Of a DNA stretch of 57,742 bases, positions 53,902 to 57,742 are shown one piece after another. This stretch comes from Ruminiclostridium sp. GTDB lineage: Bacteria > Bacillota > Clostridia > Oscillospirales > Ruminococcaceae. Each line of letters starts with the position of its first letter. Position 1 is the stretch's first letter. The stretch lies in the NCBI GenBank assembly GCA_017625405.1, contig JAGALB010000057.1, forward strand, positions 1 through 57,742, in the 5' to 3' direction. The notes below the pieces were generated by a model. It ran no database searches. It saw only the letters and a list, made by a program, of their open reading frames with translations, and was not told the origin of the DNA. The position numbers and the translations under genes were made by a program.

Positions 53902-55302
53902 ATTAATTTCTTAACCAATCTTTTAAGCACGCCTTTAGGCTGGATAATGTGGCTTTGCTACCTGCTTGTTCAGAATGTAGGCTGGGCTATTATCATTTTT
54001 ACCGTCCTTATCAAGACGGCGTTATTCCCTCTTAACTTAAAACAGCAGAAAAGCATGGCTATTTCCCAGCTCTACACACCCAGAGTCCAGGAAATCCAGC
54101 GCAAATATAAGAACAATCCCGAAAAACAGCAGGAAGAGCTTACAAAGCTCCAGAAGGAGGGCTACAACCCCACAGGCGGCTGCGGCACAATGCTCCTTTC
54201 CATGCTTGTGCTTTTCGGTATTATCGGTGTAGTTTACAAGCCTATGACACACATGGAGCGTTTTACTTCCACCGAAATCGCAGCAATTATGGAAACCGCC
54301 GAGCAGATTGACCTTGCTCAGGCAATTCTTGCAAGTCCCGAGGACGCAGCTGTTGTTGCAGCTTTCAGAAACGACCCCACTGCCCTTACTTTTGTTGAAG
54401 GCAAGGACGAAAACGACAAGAAAATCAATAACAGAATTACTTTTGAAGAAGGCTTCAACTATGAAGAAGCAAAGGCTGCTACCGTTGTTACAGCAGAGGA
54501 TTTAGCAACCTACGGCGTATTTACCGATGATGAAATCAAAACCCTTATCGGAAAGAACAGAAACCAGTCTTCCCGTCTTTCCGCTGAAGTAAAGAACGCT
54601 ATTACTGTTATCACAACAAATTACAACCCTCAGGGTTATTACGGCGAATTACGTGCTCTCAAGAGCTTTGAAAACGAAAATCACCGTGCACTTTTCGCAC
54701 TCAACGAAAACATTTCCGAAGAGCTTCTCACAAAGATGGAAACTCTCCTCAAGAATATGTATTTCGGACCTATAAGCCTCATTGATACACCTACATGGAG
54801 CTTTAACGTTCTTCTTCTTATCCCTGCGCTGTCATTCATTTTCTCTCTTGCACAGCTCTTCATCCAGCAGGCTATCCAGAAGAAGCAGAATCCCCAGATG
54901 GCTGCCGCACAGCCTGCAAGCGCAAAGATGATGCTTTACATCATGCCCTTCTTCTCTCTGTGGATTTCCTTTACAGTTCCTGCAGGTGCAGGTTTCTACT
55001 GGGCACTGTCCTACCTTACAGGTATTGTTCAGACCCTTGTTACCGCTAAATTCTGGCCCGCAGACAAGATCCGTGCCGAAGCAAAGGCAAAGATGGAAGC
55101 TGCAGCTGCCCAGAAGGAACAGAGAGCAAAGATTGTAACCGTTGACGCAGACGGCAAGGAAACCGAAAAGGTACAGCGCTTATCTGAGCTTTCAAAGAAG
55201 GAAATAGACGAGCTCAACAGAAAGAAGCTTGAAGCTGCAAGAAAGGCAGACGCTGAAAAGTACGGCGAAGAATATGTAGAGCTTCCCGATGACGAATATT
55301 AA
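53902..55302 (+). CDS. yidC: Membrane protein insertase YidC, probable ATT start
   Basis: 466 residues if translation begins at ATT 53902. The stretch it adds (NFLTNLLSTPLGWI before MWLCYLLVQNVGWAIIIF) matches the conserved start of Clostridial YidC. AAAGGTGATC lies just upstream, and no ATG, GTG, TTG or CTG occurs in frame before ATG 53947, which lacks a good site. The helices, the TALFPLNLKQQKSM loop with its basic residues, and NPTGGCGTMLLSMLVLFGIIGVVYKPM are typical. An insert of about 150 residues lies between helices 2 and 3. KMMLYIMPFFSLWISFTVPAGAGFYWALSYLTGIVQTL closes the core. The tail is Lys/Glu-rich. YidC inserts proteins such as AtpE (c subunit). Confidence 0.9.
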   Translation: MNFLTNLLSTPLGWIMWLCYLLVQNVGWAIIIFTVLIKTALFPLNLKQQKSMAISQLYTPRVQEIQRKYKNNPEKQQEELTKLQKEGYNPTGGCGTMLLSMLVLFGIIGVVYKPMTHMERFTSTEIAAIMETAEQIDLAQAILASPEDAAVVAAFRNDPTALTFVEGKDENDKKINNRITFEEGFNYEEAKAATVVTAEDLATYGVFTDDEIKTLIGKNRNQSSRLSAEVKNAITVITTNYNPQGYYGELRALKSFENENHRALFALNENISEELLTKMETLLKNMYFGPISLIDTPTWSFNVLLLIPALSFIFSLAQLFIQQAIQKKQNPQMAAAQPASAKMMLYIMPFFSLWISFTVPAGAGFYWALSYLTGIVQTLVTAKFWPADKIRAEAKAKMEAAAAQKEQRAKIVTVDADGKETEKVQRLSELSKKEIDELNRKKLEAARKADAEKYGEEYVELPDDEY

Positions 55303-55321
55303 TAACCGAAAGGAGTATATA

Positions 55322-56245
55322 ATGGAAAAGATTTATACAGCAAAGACAGAAGAAGCTGCCAAGGAACAGGCTGTAAACGAATTTGCCGCTTGCGGAATCG
55401 AAGAAAGCGACATTGAATTTGAAATTCTTGAACGCCCCGTAAAAAAGCTTTTCGGCATGAAGGGCGAATTTAAAGTAAGAGCATTCGCTGCTGAGCCTGT
55501 AAAGGCTGCCGCTGAGGAGGAAGCTCCCGCTGCTTTTGAAGAAGAGGAACAGGCTGTTACTGCTCCCGCAGACGGCGTAAATCCCCTTGAAAGCGAAAAG
55601 GTAAAGAACGCTGTAAAGTACCTTACAAAGGTGCTTGAGGCTCTCGGCGCAGAAGATTTTGAAATCAAGACAACTCTTAACGGCGAAACAGTATTCCTCG
55701 ACATCGTAGGCGAAAAGCTCGGCGTTGTAATCGGCAGAAGAGGCGAAACCCTCGACGCTCTTCAGTATCTTACAATTTTAGCAAGCAACAAGGCAGAAGA
55801 ATCCTACTGCCGTATCTCCGTTGACTGCAACGGTTACCGTGCAAAGCGCAGAGAAACTCTCGAAGCTCTCGCAGTAAAGACAGCAAACAGAGTTTTAAAG
55901 CAGGGCAGAAGAGTTACTCTTGAGCCTATGAACCCCTATGAAAGACGTATCATCCATAGCAAGGTTGCCGAAATCGAAGGCGTATTCAGCAACTCTATCG
56001 GCGAAGAGCCTTTCAGAAAGGTTGTAATCTCCAGCAACGCAAAGCCCGTTTACAACAAGAGCAACGACAGACGCAAGGGCGGCCACACAGTTACTCCCGG
56101 CAAGAGCTACCGTCAGTCCACAGGCTTCTCTACTTCCTTTGAAAGAGAATACAAGCGTGCACAGGCTGAGCCTGTTGAATATTCTCAGGAAACAGTTGAT
56201 CTTGAAAAGGACAGCTCCGTTCTTTACGGCAAGATTGAGTTATAA
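55322..56245 (+). CDS. jag: Jag/KhpB RNA-binding protein
   Basis: 307 residues from MEKIYTAKTEEAAKEQAVNEF (AAAGGAG 6 nt upstream). The Jag-N domain (1-52, with PVKKLFGMKGEFKVRAF) is followed by an acidic Ala/Glu linker to about 88. A KH domain then contains EKLGVVIGRRGETLDALQYL near 137-156, and an R3H domain RRETLEALAVKTANRVLKQGRRVTLEPMNPYERRIIHS near 180-217. A low-complexity tail follows. In other Firmicutes KhpB works with KhpA as an RNA chaperone affecting cell division. It follows yidC after 19 bp. Confidence 0.94.
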   Translation: MEKIYTAKTEEAAKEQAVNEFAACGIEESDIEFEILERPVKKLFGMKGEFKVRAFAAEPVKAAAEEEAPAAFEEEEQAVTAPADGVNPLESEKVKNAVKYLTKVLEALGAEDFEIKTTLNGETVFLDIVGEKLGVVIGRRGETLDALQYLTILASNKAEESYCRISVDCNGYRAKRRETLEALAVKTANRVLKQGRRVTLEPMNPYERRIIHSKVAEIEGVFSNSIGEEPFRKVVISSNAKPVYNKSNDRRKGGHTVTPGKSYRQSTGFSTSFEREYKRAQAEPVEYSQETVDLEKDSSVLYGKIEL

Positions 56246-56284
56246 TTCCGAAAATTTCAAGGGTGTAAGCCCTCCATAAAAATT

Positions 56285-56312
56285 CCGCCGTGCTTCACGC
56301 CAAGCACGGCGG
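56285..56312. other. Strong hairpin between jag and tRNA-Gln
   Basis: Perfect 11-bp stem CCGCCGTGCTT / AAGCACGGCGG with loop CACGCC. No T run follows on the plus strand, so it may be an RNA-processing or stabilising structure rather than a terminator. Confidence 0.5.
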
Positions 56313-56320
56313 AGTCATAC

Positions 56321-56395
56321 TGGGATATAGCCAAGCGGTAAGGCAACGGACTTTGACTCCGTCACCCGTGGGTTCAAATCCCGCTATCCCAACCA
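56321..56395 (+). tRNA. tRNA-Gln (anticodon TTG)
   Basis: Cloverleaf: acceptor TGGGATA / TATCCCA, D arm AGCCAAGCGGTAAGGCA, anticodon arm ACGGA-CTTTGAC-TCCGT with anticodon TTG, T arm GTGGG-TTCAAAT-CCCGC, and encoded ACCA end. It is a single gene with its own terminator. Confidence 0.95.
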
Positions 56396-56406
56396 GAAAA
56401 GCAATG

Positions 56407-56438
56407 ACGCCCTCACTCTGAGGGCGTTGTTGTTTTTT
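56407..56438 (+). terminator. Terminator of tRNA-Gln
   Basis: Stem ACGCCCTC / GAGGGCGT with loop ACTCT, followed by TGTTGTTTTTT. Confidence 0.88.
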
Positions 56439-56453
56439 GCATTTGGGGTCAGT

Positions 56454-56687
56454 CTTAAATCCGAATTAAAAGTCTTTGGAAGGGGGTGCGGGGGAGAACC
56501 TTTCTACAGAAAGGTTTCCACCGCAATTCTTCTTAAATCTGTATTAAAAGTCTTTGGAAGGGGGCGCGGGGGAGAACCTTTCTACAGAAAGGTTTCCACC
56601 GCAATTCTTCTTAAATCCGAATTAAAAGTCTTTGGAAGGGGTACGGGGAAGAACATTTCTACAGAAAGGTTTCCACCGCAACTCTTC
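56454..56687. repeat. Three tandem 78-bp copies of the dispersed hairpin repeat
   Basis: Units begin with CTTAAAT at 56454, 56532 and 56610 (periods 78, 78 and 77 bp), with a decayed fourth start at 56687. Each unit carries GTCTTTGGAAGGGG, a G-rich run and the hairpin of AACCTTTCTACAGAAAGGTT form (the third copy has one change, ACATTTC). It is the inverse of the core of the elements at 11-178 and 21555-21761, without their terminal inverted repeats. The open frame through it is fortuitous. Confidence 0.85.
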
Positions 56688-56766
56688 TGAAATCTGTATT
56701 AAAAATCTCCTGTGCGTCCACCTGCTGCAAACCGCATGGTTGTCGGAAAATGTCGAAAGTTTTTTC

Positions 56767-56795
56767 TTGACAAAACAGGGAATTTATTGTAAAAT
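56767..56795 (+). promoter_or_regulatory. Strong promoter of a small RNA gene
   Basis: TTGACA (56767-56772) and TAAAAT (56790-56795), 17-bp spacer. No open frame of usable length follows before a terminator 80 bp on. Confidence 0.78.
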
Positions 56796-56801
56796 AAAGT
56801 C

Positions 56802-56913
56802 GTACCGGAAGGTGCAGATTTTTCTGTCGTTTTTGCGGCTCCTCCAAATTGCCGTAAAAACAAATCATTATTTTCGGCAGGTGCTTGTGCACCTGCCATT
56901 TGTTTGCATTTTT
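56802..56913 (+). ncRNA. Candidate small regulatory RNA with UCCUCC loop
   Basis: Predicted transcript of about 112 nt between a consensus promoter and a strong terminator. Hairpin 1 (56802-56815) is GTACC-GGAA-GGTGC. Hairpin 2 (56829-56861) pairs GTTTTTGCGGC with GCCGTAAAAAC (11 bp, one G-U) and exposes the loop TCCTCCAAATT. Hairpin 3 (56876-56897) is GGCAGGTGC-TTGT-GCACCTGCC followed by a T-rich tail. The loop is complementary to Shine-Dalgarno sequences, as in C-rich-loop small RNAs of Firmicutes (RsaE/RoxS type), so translational repression of mRNAs is plausible. GGAA in hairpin 1 recalls SRP RNA, but the flanking SRP signature is absent. No protein is encoded. Confidence 0.62.
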
Positions 56914-57005
56914 CACGGTTTTTCGGCGTATACAGGCGTCTGATTAAGTCGGAACGCCGAATTTTAATTTTAATGAAAATATTTTAAAATTTTTTTTAAA
57001 AATAC

Positions 57006-57034
57006 TGGAAATACCGCTTGAAATGTGCTATAAT
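57006..57034 (+). promoter_or_regulatory. Promoter of ppdK
   Basis: TGGAAA (57006-57011) and an extended -10, TGC-TATAAT (57026-57034), 17-bp spacer between the hexamers. Confidence 0.7.
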
Positions 57035-57040
57035 ATAAGT

Positions 57041-57152
57041 GTTATGCAGAACACCATGCAAATTCTATACTTTCGGTATAAAACATCGCTTGTTATACGT
57101 GTTTGCAGGGGACAAGCTGCCAAACTAATTTATTTTATTGGAGGTAATACCA
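57041..57152 (+). promoter_or_regulatory. 5' leader of ppdK
   Basis: About 112 nt with hairpins TATAC-TTTCG-GTATA and GCTTGT..ACAAGC, ending in GGAGGT before the ATG. It may regulate or stabilise the message; no known riboswitch is recognised. Confidence 0.4.
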
Positions 57153-57742
57153 ATGGCAAAGAAATACTGCTATCTCTTCTCTGAGGGTAATGCTGACATG
57201 CGTGAAATCCTCGGCGGTAAGGGTGCAAACCTTGCAGAAATGACCAACATGGGTCTTCCTGTACCTCAGGGCTTCACAATTTCTACTGAAGCTTGTACAG
57301 CTTACTACGATGACGGTCGTAAGATTAACGACGATATCCAGGCTGAAATCAACGAATACATCGTTAAGATGGAAGGCGTTACAGGCAAGAAGTTCGGCGA
57401 CAAGACAAATCCTCTTCTCGTTTCCGTACGTTCCGGTGCTCGTGCTTCCATGCCCGGTATGATGGACACAATCCTCAACCTCGGTCTTAATGAAGACGTA
57501 GTTAATTATATGGCTGAAGCTTCCAACAACCCCAGATGGGCTTGGGACTGCTACAGAAGATTTATCCAGATGTACTCCGACGTAGTTATGGAAGTTGGTA
57601 AGAAGTACTTTGAAGAACTTATCGACGAAATGAAGGAAAAGAAGGGCGTTACACAGGACGTTGAACTTACAGCTGAAGACCTCAAGGAACTCGCTGGTCA
57701 GTTCAAGGCTGAATACAAGGCTAAGATCGGTGCTGACTTCCC
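57153..57742 (+). CDS. ppdK: Pyruvate phosphate dikinase (N-terminal part, cut by window end)
   Basis: 196 residues visible, open to the last base. MAKKYCYLFSEGNADMREILGGKGANLAEMTNMGLPVPQGFTIST is the PPDK ATP-grasp N-terminus (KGANLAEM), and LLVSVRSGARASMPGMMDTILNLGLN is its next hallmark. The full enzyme is about 875 residues and interconverts pyruvate, ATP and phosphate with phosphoenolpyruvate, AMP and pyrophosphate, a key step in glycolysis of anaerobic cellulose degraders. GGAGG lies 8 nt upstream of the ATG. Codon use is highly biased, indicating high expression. Confidence 0.96.
   Translation, partial: MAKKYCYLFSEGNADMREILGGKGANLAEMTNMGLPVPQGFTISTEACTAYYDDGRKINDDIQAEINEYIVKMEGVTGKKFGDKTNPLLVSVRSGARASMPGMMDTILNLGLNEDVVNYMAEASNNPRWAWDCYRRFIQMYSDVVMEVGKKYFEELIDEMKEKKGVTQDVELTAEDLKELAGQFKAEYKAKIGADF

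Noticed and set aside
56427-56690. 87-codon frame through the tandem repeats
   Set aside because: The protein is simply the translated 78-bp repeat (a multiple of 3), with no ribosome-binding site.
56802-56913. SRP RNA (ffs)
   Set aside because: A GGAA tetraloop is present, but the flanking asymmetric loop of SRP domain IV (CAGG with AGCAG) is missing, and the rest of the structure does not fit.

Overview
The window looks like a chromosomal segment from an anaerobic gut Firmicute of the Ruminococcus type (Oscillospiraceae, Clostridia). This is an inference from gene content: a cytosolic GH94 cellobiose phosphorylase, type III glutamine synthetase (GlnN), pyruvate phosphate dikinase, energy-coupling-factor vitamin transporters without their own ATPases, soj/spo0J, Jag and YidC2-type proteins, Thr-rich linkers, TATAAT/TTGACA promoters and AAAGGA ribosome-binding sites. 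No phage, insertion-sequence transposase or CRISPR array is visible. The mobile signal comes from small dispersed intergenic repeats.

Layout. 1-7.0 kb: a MITE-like repeat and a giant membrane GT84-GH94 protein resembling cyclic beta-1,2-glucan synthase (minus strand). 7.1-15.9 kb: an F1Fo ATP synthase operon, with a leading membrane protein, AtpZ- and AtpI-like genes, a c subunit carrying a two-carboxylate (probably Na+-binding) site, and two extra membrane-protein genes inserted between atpA and atpG. 15.9-20.1 kb: small membrane proteins, an ECF S component, and cellobiose phosphorylase under a strong promoter. 20.4-28.0 kb: an HD-GYP protein, a small secreted or membrane protein, prmA, a glycosyltransferase, parA/parB, an unknown membrane-anchored protein and serS. 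28.1-33.8 kb: a sensory-looking cluster. It comprises a protein fusing a sigma-factor-like cytoplasmic region through one membrane segment to a large extracellular region, then a true ECF sigma factor overlapping a membrane protein in the anti-sigma position.

34.0-41.8 kb (minus): glnN, then an operon of two DHHW-family proteins, an FkbH-like HAD protein, an acyl carrier protein and a small membrane protein. This reads as a cell-surface acyl or glyceryl modification cassette without a nearby MBOAT. 41.9-52.7 kb (minus): pth, mfd, an ECF S component beside coaX (possibly pantothenate uptake), YfhO with a CsbB/GtrB-type glycosyltransferase (lipid-linked sugar transfer to an envelope polymer), a DUF4097-like protein and a small membrane protein. 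52.9-56.4 kb: rpmH-rnpA-yidD-yidC-jag and tRNA-Gln, with yidC apparently starting at ATT. 56.4-57.7 kb: three tandem 78-bp repeats, an apparently unannotated small RNA gene with its own promoter and terminator and a UCCUCC apical loop, then the start of ppdK, which runs off the window.

The most interesting items are the sigma-like/extracellular fusion cluster, the small RNA near 56.8 kb, the MITE-like element sitting in the loop of a bidirectional terminator at 21.5 kb, the FkbH-ACP-DHHW cassette, and the extra genes and Na+-type c subunit of the ATP synthase operon. All functional statements rest on motif recognition by eye; no database search was run.
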